Part shown: piece after piece, positions 7,817-16,307 of the stretch | How positions within the stretch are numbered: the first letter of the stretch is position 1 | Layout: each line of letters starts with the position of its first letter | Source of the DNA: an uncultured Schlesneria sp. | Lineage (GTDB): Bacteria; Planctomycetota; Planctomycetia; Planctomycetales; Planctomycetaceae | Length of the DNA stretch: 64,000 bases | Reading direction: 5' to 3' | NCBI GenBank assembly: GCA_903858935.1 | Contig: CAIOKO010000061.1 | Location: forward strand, 27,919-91,918 | Translations under genes and position numbers: made by a program | The notes under the pieces: generated by a model | What the model was told of the DNA's origin: nothing | Seen by the model: the letters and a program-made list of their open reading frames with translations, nothing else | Databases searched by the model: none

Positions 7817-9295
7817 TTAAGATGCCACTGCCGCAGCGGCGGCAGCCGCGACTGGTGCATATTTCGTTAAAATCGTTGCAATCATCATGTAAACCGGGAT
7901 ACCAATTGTCACGTTGTAACTAAAGGTGACCCCCAGCGAAGCTGCCAAGGGAAGAGTCGGACTGGCTTCAGGAATGGCAAGTCGCTGCACTGCGGGAAGA
8001 GCAATGTAAGACGCGGCACCGCATAACACTGCAAACAGGACGTAAGTACCGATCTCGAAGGGTTGACCCAGCAGCGTACTGTAAGCGTGTGCAATCAACA
8101 TTCCGCCGATTGCAAACACATTGGGAGCGGCCAAGGCAAACGCCACGAACTGCCATCCAGCGTTGCCGAGATCCTTCAGCTTCTTCGAAGCGGTCATGCC
8201 CATTTCGAGCAGGAATATACAAAGCAAACCGTGGAACAAGTGAACGAACAATGCGTCGTCTGTCTGAGTAACTTTTTCGCCCTGCAACCTTGAAATGAAG
8301 CCGATTGTAATTCCAGCAAACAGAAGGAAGATCCCGGGGTTCAAAAAGACTTCGTGCAATAATGTCGGACTAAGGAACGAACCACCCTTCTTCTTTTCAG
8401 GGTCGCCAGTCTTGTTAAGGTTAACTTCCTGAAGAGCGAGCATCGCTTCCATCTCGTCGTCAGACTTGAACTTCTCTCCAAATCCACCGGACGATACGCC
8501 GCTGCCATTCGAGCCGGAACCATAAACTGGCTTTGAGCCTCGACCGGACGAACCGGCTGACGAGCGAGTGACAGTTGTACTTGAATGCGATCGCGTCGAT
8601 CGAACTTTGCCGTTGCCGGCACCGGCTGTTACCAATTCCTCTTCAACAATCTCTTCCGAAAGTTCTTCTTCCAGTTCTTGGTGTTCCTCGTCCGCTCCGA
8701 CGTGCCGAGGCGAGGCGATCATCGCTTCACGAAAGCGGTTGTAGCCCGTTTCGCCAGGCATGTTTCCTGCGGCATCCATCCCCTTTTCTCGCATCTTGGC
8801 GACGAGGTAAAGTGCAACCAGACAACCAGGAATTTCCATGACTGCCAGCAAAACAGGCATGTAGGGCGCGAATGCAATGTGACCAGCAGTGAGGACACCC
8901 ATCGCAGTCACGAATGTTCCCGCCGAATCAGAACCGTAATAGCCGGCGACAGTTGCAGCATCGACCTGACGAAGCTTTGTCGTCCACCGTAGAATCGTGT
9001 AAGCGGCGATTCCAATTACAAAATTCGTGCAAAAGCCGATTAACATGAAACCGGCGGCCTGACCGTAAAGGTGGGGCTCAAGACCAGCGAGTTCTTCGCC
9101 ACCTTTCCAGCCAATCGCCAGAAGCAAATAAATTGTCAGCCCCTGGTAAACCGCCTTCGGGAACTCAAGTTTCACATGCAACATGGGCATCAGGAACCCG
9201 GCATAAAAAAATAGCAGCAGCGGTTTAAAAAGATTGTGGGTGAAGTTATCAATAAACTCGTGAAGCACGGCGCCTTCTCCAAACAGGTAATACAT
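7817..9295 (-). CDS. sbtA: SbtA-family sodium-dependent bicarbonate transporter
   Basis: A 492-residue polytopic membrane protein. The first half (FIDNFTHNLFKPLLLFFYAGF, then YYGSDSAGTFVTAMGVL) and the second half (LFVHLFHGLLCIFLLEMGMTA, then EASPTLPLAASLGVTFSYN) give the two inverted five-helix repeats of the SbtA fold. Between them, about residues 195-300, is a long cytoplasmic insertion: an acidic Glu-rich segment, then a Ser/Gly/Arg-rich stretch and a DDEMEAMLALQE helix, longer than the linker of cyanobacterial SbtA. SbtA carries Na+/HCO3- symport. The usual PII-like partner SbtB is absent here. It lies 140 bp ahead of a small two-helix gene. Family membership is secure; substrate is inferred. 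Confidence 0.9.
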   Translation of the reverse strand: MYYLFGEGAVLHEFIDNFTHNLFKPLLLFFYAGFLMPMLHVKLEFPKAVYQGLTIYLLLAIGWKGGEELAGLEPHLYGQAAGFMLIGFCTNFVIGIAAYTILRWTTKLRQVDAATVAGYYGSDSAGTFVTAMGVLTAGHIAFAPYMPVLLAVMEIPGCLVALYLVAKMREKGMDAAGNMPGETGYNRFREAMIASPRHVGADEEHQELEEELSEEIVEEELVTAGAGNGKVRSTRSHSSTTVTRSSAGSSGRGSKPVYGSGSNGSGVSSGGFGEKFKSDDEMEAMLALQEVNLNKTGDPEKKKGGSFLSPTLLHEVFLNPGIFLLFAGITIGFISRLQGEKVTQTDDALFVHLFHGLLCIFLLEMGMTASKKLKDLGNAGWQFVAFALAAPNVFAIGGMLIAHAYSTLLGQPFEIGTYVLFAVLCGAASYIALPAVQRLAIPEASPTLPLAASLGVTFSYNVTIGIPVYMMIATILTKYAPVAAAAAAAVAS

Positions 9296-9355
9296 TCCTG
9301 AAACAATGACTCAACAACAACAGTAGAAGTCAGCGTATTTCGGAAACACGAACGC

Positions 9356-9369
9356 ATGGCGTGTGCCAT
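9356..9369. promoter_or_regulatory. Possible operator palindrome upstream of sbtA
   Basis: ATGGC-GTGT-GCCAT is a perfect 5-bp dyad with a 4-base centre, 60 bp upstream of the sbtA start, followed upstream by an AT-rich tract (about 9405-9435) that could be a promoter element. Support is sequence symmetry and position only. Confidence 0.25.
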
Positions 9370-9641
9370 TTAAGGAATCTGTCTAAGACGTCAGGGAGAA
9401 ATGCGACAAAAAACTAAATAAATTTTTAATTTAAGAACCGCAAGACGCTGCCGCAAAAAGCTTTAAAACAAAAAAACGCCTTCGATTTCTTTTGAAAATG
9501 GCGGGGGATTGCTCGTTGAAACCGCCATAACCTTTTAGAAATGCGCACAAAACGTGCTATCTCTGCTGACACAATAGACGTCGCAAAAATTGCGACACTT
9601 GATCGGCACCACTGTGTTTATGATGACTTCCGCCATTGAAG

Positions 9642-9675
9642 AAAAAAAAACAGCCGGCGATTAAATCGCTGGCTG
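9642..9675 (-). terminator. Rho-independent terminator on the minus strand, ending the SulP transcript
   Basis: Stem CAGCCGGCGAT / ATCGCTGGCTG (9651-9661 and 9665-9675, one wobble) with a TAA loop. Read on the minus strand it is followed by nine T residues (9642-9650). It separates the transcript of the SulP gene and paralogue 2 from sbtA, so sbtA needs its own promoter in 9296-9641. Confidence 0.88.
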
Positions 9676-9796
9676 GTTTCGTTTTGTTGAAGCAGAAGTC
9701 TCGCGTTTTATTCGGCAGAGACGATACATCTCTCCAAATTTTCACGCTATCTCTTGCCTTGAGATGCTGCATTCGAACTCGGCAACGTACTTGTTT
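9676..9796. other. Downstream flank of the SulP unit; with 9296-9641 this completes a 500-bp gene-free interval
   Basis: The interval 9296-9796 between sbtA and paralogue 2 holds the sbtA promoter region with its palindrome and AT-rich tract, the terminator just described, and nothing else that I can support. Short open frames here have no family likeness. Confidence 0.5.
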
Positions 9797-10129
9797 TCAG
9801 TGTTTAGCACCGACAAGCTCAGGAGTACGTCGCGATGGCGATGCCGTTTCGCGAGTCGTTCCGACAGCTTCGGCGACCAGGTTATCTACACCAGCTGTCT
9901 TGTGGCTGGTTTCAACTCCCATTTCGTGAGCACCGGATTTCGACGTCGCCCAACTGACGACGCCCACGACCAGATAAAACGCACCAACTGCTGCGAGCCC
10001 TGCAGTTGGCCAGTGGCTGAACGGGAGGCCAAGTACCGCGGCGCCGAACGAGCAAATTGCGACTGAAAAGCTACTGAGAGCGACGGGATTCATAGAGAGT
10101 TTTGAGACAGAATGATCGTTGTGAGACAT
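9797..10129 (-). CDS. Two-helix membrane protein, paralogue 2 of the bicarbonate-transporter island
   Basis: A 110-residue protein. Helix 1 is about residues 19-38 (SSFSVAICSFGAAVLGLPF) and helix 2 about 41-62 (TAGLAAVGAFYLVVGVVSW), joined by a short SHWP turn that matches the NHWL and NQWM turns of paralogues 1 and 3. The polar tail includes DNLVAEAVGTTRE, close to DNLYAEAVSRPR of paralogue 1, showing that part of the tail is also conserved. It starts 55 bp after the SulP gene on the same strand and is followed by a terminator, so the two form a transcription unit, just as paralogue 1 follows sbtA. This repeated transporter-plus-small-protein arrangement is the main evidence for a functional link. 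Function unknown. Confidence 0.75.
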   Translation of the reverse strand: MSHNDHSVSKLSMNPVALSSFSVAICSFGAAVLGLPFSHWPTAGLAAVGAFYLVVGVVSWATSKSGAHEMGVETSHKTAGVDNLVAEAVGTTRETASPSRRTPELVGAKH

Positions 10130-10184
10130 TGTCTTAGCTTTCGTGAATTTGGGACGGAAATAGTATTAGTTTTGAAATTGAGCT

Positions 10185-11885
10185 TTAGGCGGATTGAGCG
10201 GCCGGTGTGGCGACGCGCACACAAGCGTCGTAGTGTGACAATGGTTCGAGGTGGTCGATTCCGATGATTTTTACCGGAACGTTTGAGTGCGAATATTCCT
10301 TGATCGCGTGCATCAGGTTTTCCGCAGCCGTGTGGTCGATTAACGCGACGTGCTCATCAAGATGCACCTCAACCGACTTGACGTCTGAAGGAATCTCGTC
10401 CAGTTCTTCCGACAGTTGCATGGTGTTGAAACAGACGAGGGGCTTGTCGACGTACATGTGGTAGACACCGTCGCAGTATTCACGTTTAACAACCGGGTTG
10501 CGGAAGAAGTCGCCCATACATTTCGTCAGCGAAAGACTCTTGACGCCACTCGCTGTTGCAGTCGAAATTGCATGTCGACAGAACAAGGTGCTCAGGACAA
10601 AATTTGCGGCGACCCCGGCAGCGATCCCAACCAGCAGATCAGTTAGCAATGTGACGATAATTGTGAACGAGAAGATCACTACTTGTTCTTTCCCGATGTG
10701 GGCCATATGTCGCCACACCAGTGGTTCGCACATCTTCCAACCGGTGTAGATCAGAACGGCTGCCAGCACACCAAGAGGGATCATGTTGATCCAGGCGGCA
10801 CCGACAAGCAGGTAGATCACCAGGCAAACCGCGTTCGTGAAGTTGGCCCACAGCGTGCGACCGCCAGCTGCGATATTCGCTTTGCTTTTGACTCCACCGG
10901 GAATGATTGTGAGTCCGCCGACGAGACTTGAAGCGACGTTTGAAACCCCCATCGCTAACAAGACTCGATTCGCATCTGATTTTCGATGGTAAGGATCAAT
11001 TCGATCGATCGCCATTGCGGTCGCAAGAGATTCCACTCCATCGATCATCGTCAGCATGATCACACCAACCGCTGCGGCCTGCCACAGATCACTGCGAGCA
11101 AGTAAAGCACTGAAATCAGGACTGTGAATGCCGTGGAAAGGATTGTCGGGAAGCTTAATCAGGAATCCTGGCCCCAAGTCGCCAATACGGACAATCTGCC
11201 CCAGAATCACACCAAAAATCACAGCCAGTAATTGAGGTGGAACAATTTGGAAGAACTTATATTTCTTCAACGAACCGAACACGAACAGCATGACCAGACT
11301 CGCAAATGCCACCACGAACGCTTTCGTTGTCATCCCCTGTGCGTATTCCGGAACGCTGGTGACGAATTCCATGAATTCATGAGCGTGAACCTTACCGGTG
11401 AATCCAAAAAACTTCGGAAGCTGTTTCACGATAATCAGCAGACCGATCGATGCCAGCATCCCCTCAACGACAGTGACGGGAATAACTGCCGCAAACCGCG
11501 CCAGTTTGAGCAGGCTGAGGATGACCTGCACAACGCCGACAATAAAGATCACGACGAGCAGGAATTTATAACCTTCGCCGACATGCTCGGCGTCGCCCGC
11601 CCCCCCGAGTGCGATCATCACCGCCATGACTGCAGGTGCCAAACCGGCCGCCGGACCGGCGATCGTCATATAAGCACCACCGATAAACGGGAAGATAAAG
11701 CCCGCGATAATCGCAGAAATCAACCCGACGATTGGTGGAACACCCGAGGCAATTGCGATGCCTGACGAAAGCGGTAACGACACTAATGAGACAACGATTC
11801 CCGAGAGAATATCGCTACGCAAATGTTTCAGCCCCGCGATTCCATTCTGAGGCTTTTCGTTCAAATCGATATGGTCAGAAGACAT
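10185..11885 (-). CDS. SulP-family anion transporter with STAS domain (BicA-like)
   Basis: A 566-residue SulP transporter. The N-terminal 440 residues contain the 14-segment membrane domain, starting with SGIVVSLVSLPLSSGIAIASG and including AGPAAGLAPAV, the substrate-site region of the family. The C-terminal 100 residues (from about VKREYCDGVYHMYV) are a cytoplasmic STAS domain with VEVHLDEHVALIDHTAAENL. SulP members carry sulfate, bicarbonate, chloride or dicarboxylates; the nearby sbtA makes bicarbonate uptake, as by cyanobacterial BicA, the likeliest role, but sulfate cannot be excluded. The gene starts about 190 bp after paralogue 3 and is followed 55 bp on by paralogue 2. Confidence 0.88.
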   Translation of the reverse strand: MSSDHIDLNEKPQNGIAGLKHLRSDILSGIVVSLVSLPLSSGIAIASGVPPIVGLISAIIAGFIFPFIGGAYMTIAGPAAGLAPAVMAVMIALGGAGDAEHVGEGYKFLLVVIFIVGVVQVILSLLKLARFAAVIPVTVVEGMLASIGLLIIVKQLPKFFGFTGKVHAHEFMEFVTSVPEYAQGMTTKAFVVAFASLVMLFVFGSLKKYKFFQIVPPQLLAVIFGVILGQIVRIGDLGPGFLIKLPDNPFHGIHSPDFSALLARSDLWQAAAVGVIMLTMIDGVESLATAMAIDRIDPYHRKSDANRVLLAMGVSNVASSLVGGLTIIPGGVKSKANIAAGGRTLWANFTNAVCLVIYLLVGAAWINMIPLGVLAAVLIYTGWKMCEPLVWRHMAHIGKEQVVIFSFTIIVTLLTDLLVGIAAGVAANFVLSTLFCRHAISTATASGVKSLSLTKCMGDFFRNPVVKREYCDGVYHMYVDKPLVCFNTMQLSEELDEIPSDVKSVEVHLDEHVALIDHTAAENLMHAIKEYSHSNVPVKIIGIDHLEPLSHYDACVRVATPAAQSA

Positions 11886-12074
11886 TCATAAATCCTTTAA
11901 TGCGTGTTTGAACTCTGAAGTTCGTTTTGGAAGGCTGTCACGACGCGTTCGAGTTACCGAGAGTAAATACTGCCATTCGCCGATCAGCGGGTTCCGTACG
12001 GGGGGGGAAACTTGAATCCAAGAGAAGGCGCCAGCCTGTCTCGCCAACATCCCTGTTCTGGCGAATCGAATTCG

Positions 12075-12431
12075 TTATGAACTGCGAGCGTTGGTCATCT
12101 TTTCAGATCGCGAACCAACCCCTATTTCCTCAGGTCGTCGGGTCGTAAGATCGTCGACGTTCATTGAACCCGACAATCGATGTGAAGCGGTCTCAATAAG
12201 ATCGCTTTCCTGTGTAAACATTGGCTCCGTCGATCCGAGATTCAACAGTCCAATCGCGAGATAAAACAGACCCAAGCCTGCCATACCACCCACGGCCATC
12301 CAGCCAGACATCCATTGATTGATTAACAACCCAAGAACTGCAGCACCAAACGCACATGCAGCGACAGCAAATGACATTTGACTGGTGGAGTTCATTTCAC
12401 GTCGGCTGGAGGGTTGTGAGTCGCGTGGCAT
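12075..12431 (-). CDS. Two-helix membrane protein, paralogue 3 of the bicarbonate-transporter island
   Basis: A 118-residue protein, exactly the length of paralogue 1. The ATG at 12431 was chosen over an upstream start at 12452 because AAGGAA lies seven bases ahead of it and the N-terminus then aligns with paralogue 1. Helix 1 (SQMSFAVAACAFGAAVLGLL) and helix 2 (GWMAVGGMAGLGLFYLAIG) are nearly identical to those of paralogue 1 and are joined by an INQWMS turn. The tail is acidic, then Arg-rich. It lies 50 bp after the 92-residue gene at 12481 and about 190 bp before SulP, all minus strand. Function unknown; accessory subunit of the transporters is inferred from the threefold association. Confidence 0.75.
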   Translation of the reverse strand: MPRDSQPSSRREMNSTSQMSFAVAACAFGAAVLGLLINQWMSGWMAVGGMAGLGLFYLAIGLLNLGSTEPMFTQESDLIETASHRLSGSMNVDDLTTRRPEEIGVGSRSEKMTNARSS

Positions 12432-12480
12432 GTTGAATTTCCTTGACATCAACGGGCGTTCGATGGAGAGCGTTTAGCAA

Positions 12481-12759
12481 TTACTTGGATTTTGAAGGGA
12501 AATCGCGATCGTCCAGGTCGTTAACTTCACCACCAGCGAAGCCAATGTGACGAGGAGCCGAATTCAGTTCCGAAAGAAACCGTCGATATGCGAGCTCCCG
12601 TCGCAAAGGGAGAATTCCGTCGAATCTTTGACGACGGAATGCTGCCTCAACAGACAACGCAATCAGGCAGCAGACAACCGAGATCAACAAACCAACACAG
12701 AACAACAGATATGGTTGATATGGCATTTCGCTCATGGCAAATAAGAACTGAACGGACAT
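12481..12759 (-). CDS. One-helix membrane protein leading the SulP unit
   Basis: A 92-residue protein (start at 12759; a start at 12735 is also possible; an upstream in-frame ATG at 12909 would add 50 residues that look random). One transmembrane helix (about residues 16-41, LLFCVGLLISVVCCLIALSV) is followed by a basic stretch (RRQRFDGILPLRRELAYRR) and an acidic end. Near the end it reads SAPRHIGF, which resembles SPRHVGAD in the cytoplasmic insertion of SbtA. No known family. Its 50-bp spacing to paralogue 3 suggests cotranscription. Confidence 0.6.
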   Translation of the reverse strand: MSVQFLFAMSEMPYQPYLLFCVGLLISVVCCLIALSVEAAFRRQRFDGILPLRRELAYRRFLSELNSAPRHIGFAGGEVNDLDDRDFPSKSK

Positions 12760-14554
12760 TTTCAAATTCCACAACGGTGATTTTTCATATGAACAGTTCG
12801 ATTCAATTCGGTTACGACGTTGGTGAATGCAGTCCACATGCCGGATGCTGATCAGGGGAACGGCATATCGACAACCCGACTCTTTGGCAACCGGCACACC
12901 TGAACGCAACAGACTTCACCACAATGCCTTACAACACCATCTCGACTATATTCCACAGATATCTGACACTTTCGTCAGGATTCATTCGGCCGTTTAGCCA
13001 AGGTCAAAACCAAGGCTTTGGCCAGAAACTGGCCACTCCAACTGGCCAGGAACTGGTCTTCCCTTGAATCAATTACTGCTGGTTTTCGACAAGCAGCCAA
13101 GTCACTACCCCGGGGTGATGCGCTAAACGCGGGAACAGTTACCGGACTCCACGAATGACCGAAGCTACCCCAGGCTATTCACCAAAACGTCGAGGTCAAT
13201 TGAAACTTCGTGGCTCAACACCAATTCGTGGCTCAACACCAAATGGTTCACGACAACAACGGCCAGCGCCAACCAACCATCGATACAAGGAGTTTCACCG
13301 ACACTCCGCGACGGTATTTTTCTCTTCACCAGCCTGATGACGATCGTGGATTCGATGGCACGACGAACGTCAATTGCCAAAGGGCAACCAATGCTCGCTC
13401 GTTGACTGCGGAAAAATCACAAGCCTCCACAAACACGAAAGACAAATTAGGATCAATTTCGCGCAAGCCGATAGCTGCTTTACCCAGTCACTCCTCTTGC
13501 TGCTCAGAACAAATCGCAGACAAAATCAGAGTTTCCCTGATGAACGCAGTTCCTCAATCGACCAGACTCAGGTTGTACGCGTAGATTTACAATTTCCGTT
13601 GAAGTACGAACGCTCGGTTTGCAGCTAACCGTCGAACTGACCTTTCGTCCCCTAGACCTTTGATGTATGCGTCAATTCAACAGCTACATTTTACGCAGTC
13701 GTCCAATGCGTGGACGATGCAAATAGCAGAGCATTATGTTCGTGCGCCAATCACTCGAGTTCAATTATGGACCACTCTTCGACAATTTAACGCACGTTCT
13801 CAAAAATATACAAAACAATGCTTGACTTCACTTGACCTGAAGTTAAGATACCCATGGCAACTAAACTCAAGTGTTTTCGATGCGGCTACTGCACAAGTGC
13901 TAGTATTGCTGGAACAGATGGCTGCCCATCTTCATTTCTCTTCGGTACTTGTCAATTAATATTGTCTCTCGTTTTTTCTTATAACCTCTCGATTCGAATT
14001 GACCCCTGCGCGATTACCGTGATCACGTCACTAACATCGCTCAAGAACGCGTTATCGTATCGCCGAAGCAACCGCTTCTCGGATAAGACTTCATTCATTT
14101 CAAATGCGGCTGCTCGCTTTCAGGAGCGTAATCAGCCTTGTTGAATATCCAATAAAGCAATTATCGCGTCGCCCTGCGTTTGGTTGTCACCAAAGATTTG
14201 CTGCGCATTTAAGAAACGACTCTGTAAGAGATATGAAGGACTCCCTTGCGTCATCTATTCGCCCGATTAGCTCTACCTTATGATGATTCTGCCGATGTAG
14301 CTTATTGATAAAAGAAGCTTAGTTCGCTATAGACCTTCAGTTTGAGCAAAAACTACACGCGATGCCTCAACCGTGTCGGCCTGGAACATTGGTCTCGATC
14401 AATGGCTCGACGTCTATTTATCGCACCCCTTGACATACACATAAGTCATAGCGTTTGTTGCTCGTTCTTAGTCGTGCTTCGATTTCAGATTCGTTTTCGC
14501 GCACCATTTTTCCCGGTCCAGTTTTATTATTCGTTTCGAGTTCAAGGAGACATT
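12760..14554. other. 1.8-kb gene-poor interval
   Basis: No open frame here resembles a protein; the longest (up to 124 codons) have random-looking composition and lack ribosome binding sites. Small repeats are visible: the hairpin ggccag-aaa-ctggcc at 13020-13034 followed by further CTGGCC copies to about 13056, and a directly repeated cgtggctcaacaccaa unit near 13209-13242. From about 13800 the base composition is more AT-rich. The end (14541-14550) holds the ribosome binding site of the next gene. Confidence 0.55.
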
Positions 14555-16030
14555 ATGACTCTTCATTCCTTTGTAACACCCGTGCGGTTCGCCTTACTGT
14601 TTTGCATGGTCTCGTCAGCACTTTATGGACAGACAAGTGGTAACCCGATTGGTAGCGCAGTTCCAAAGCGGCCGGTCCATGTTTATTATGCTGACCCGGT
14701 GAACGGTAGTATGAACGGGGACGGATCAGCAGCAAGGCCCTGGAGCACACTGTCTTCCGTCATCGCAGCCAATTTAATCAATGGTCAAGATAAAACCAGC
14801 GGTGTTGTCCATGCGGGTGATTTGCTTTACCTTCTAAGCGGCAATCATGGTAGTATCCACCTCAAAGCGGGGACAAACAATTGCTTTAATACCGACTTCA
14901 TTTCGATTCAGGCAGCGCCGGGCAACGTTCCAATACTCGATCAAATGCTCATTGAAGGTGCTTCTAAATGGGTTTTCAGAGGCTTAACGATCTCTCACAC
15001 AACACCGCCAAACACCAGTCGCCTTATTTTGGCACGCTTTAACAGCTGCGACAATATTATTTTCGACAAGAATATCGTCTGCTCTCAAACAGATGTTCGC
15101 AGCTGGGGACCAAGCGACTGGGCAGCAATGGCTGCGTTTTATGGAATCTACTTTGATGGCACTTCGTCGACGATCACCAATAATGCCGTGACGAATGTCG
15201 AAAACGGCGTCTACATCGGCGGAGACGGTTTAATCCTCAGAAGCAACGCCGTCGATTACTTCGCCAGCGATGGTATCGATTTCTCGGCAAACAATTCGAT
15301 TATTCAATACAACAATGTCACTAATCATTATGGCCAATGGAACGATGGGCAACATCACGACGGCATTCAAGGCTGGTCCGTTAACGGCTCATTAGGGAGC
15401 AATATTGTCATCGACAGCAATATTGTTATGGCATCCACTGGTGTCTATCCAGCAATTCCCCCTCAACCGACAGGTATCGGCGATGATTATTTGCAGGGGC
15501 TGTCGATTTTCGATCCACCATGGACCAATGTCACTGTGACTAACAATGTCGTTGCGGCGGCCGCCTATCACGGACTTTCCATGTATGGAATCACAAACTC
15601 GGTGATCGCCAACAATACGGTCGTCAATCAGTCGACGAACACGGATTTTATTGCATGGTTGGGCGTTTTTTCCGTATCTGGTGTTCCGATGTCTAACGTA
15701 ATCGTACGGAATAATATCGCCAACAACTTTAAGGTGCTCAACCCAGGTGCGGTGGTGGATGACCATAACATGTCGTTCACATACAATTCTCTATACACTT
15801 GGAGCAATAACTCGTGGAGCAATGTCTCCAGCAACATCGTCGTGAGTGATCCAAAGACGGTTTTTGTCAAGTACCAACCTTCGACAACAGGTTATGATTT
15901 TAACCTGATCAAAGGGAGTCCGGCGATTGGTGCCGGGAATGCAGCGAGTGCGCCGGTGCTTGATATTCTCAAACGCACTCGAAACCCGCTCAGTATCGAC
16001 CTCGGTGCTTATAGTTATGTTGGCAACTGA
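14555..16030 (+). CDS. Secreted right-handed beta-helix (pectate-lyase-like) protein
   Basis: A 491-residue exported protein. The ATG at 14555 is preceded by AAGGAG at 14544-14549 and starts a signal peptide (VRFALLFCMVSSALYGQ), so the longer frame from 14342 was rejected. After VYYADPVNGSMNGDGSAARPW, a common opening of parallel beta-helix proteins, come many short turns rich in Asn and Ile/Val (NNAVTNVENGVYIGG, SNAVDYFASDGIDF, SNIVIDSNIVM), the pattern of PbH1 coils. Such proteins bind or cleave polysaccharides outside the cell; no catalytic residues can be pinned down, so substrate is unknown. The neighbours give no further clue. Confidence 0.8.
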   Translation: MTLHSFVTPVRFALLFCMVSSALYGQTSGNPIGSAVPKRPVHVYYADPVNGSMNGDGSAARPWSTLSSVIAANLINGQDKTSGVVHAGDLLYLLSGNHGSIHLKAGTNNCFNTDFISIQAAPGNVPILDQMLIEGASKWVFRGLTISHTTPPNTSRLILARFNSCDNIIFDKNIVCSQTDVRSWGPSDWAAMAAFYGIYFDGTSSTITNNAVTNVENGVYIGGDGLILRSNAVDYFASDGIDFSANNSIIQYNNVTNHYGQWNDGQHHDGIQGWSVNGSLGSNIVIDSNIVMASTGVYPAIPPQPTGIGDDYLQGLSIFDPPWTNVTVTNNVVAAAAYHGLSMYGITNSVIANNTVVNQSTNTDFIAWLGVFSVSGVPMSNVIVRNNIANNFKVLNPGAVVDDHNMSFTYNSLYTWSNNSWSNVSSNIVVSDPKTVFVKYQPSTTGYDFNLIKGSPAIGAGNAASAPVLDILKRTRNPLSIDLGAYSYVGN

Positions 16031-16307
16031 TTTTGTTGGAGGGGGCACGGTTTTTCCGGCGTTCGCCGAGCAAAAATGGAATTAATAAGCATGTCTTAAT
16101 ATTCATCGTGAGCTAGACTTACAGAGATCACCGTTAGCTCGATGGCCCGTTTGGAAGCCTTTGCCATTGATCAAATTATCGTCCCATTAAAGATCAGCGT
16201 GTCGAGGGCCCCAGGGAAGGGACGTACTCAATAGCCAGGGTTAGGAAAATCGGGAATTGACTTTTGATGAGCTCTCGCAGTTTTGATCATTACGATATAA
16301 GTATCGT
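16031..16307. other. Intergenic, convergent genes
   Basis: The space between the beta-helix gene and the oppositely oriented molybdopterin oxidoreductase. It contains a short CGGCG-TT-CGCCG hairpin near 16059 without a proper T-run; no other feature is seen. Confidence 0.4.

Noticed and set aside
11232..11765. 177-codon plus-strand open frame within the SulP gene
   Set aside because: Lies fully inside the SulP gene on the opposite strand; composition is highly charged and unlike a protein family.
16049..16078. Hairpin after the beta-helix gene as terminator
   Set aside because: The CGGCG/CGCCG stem is only five pairs and lacks a T-run in either direction.
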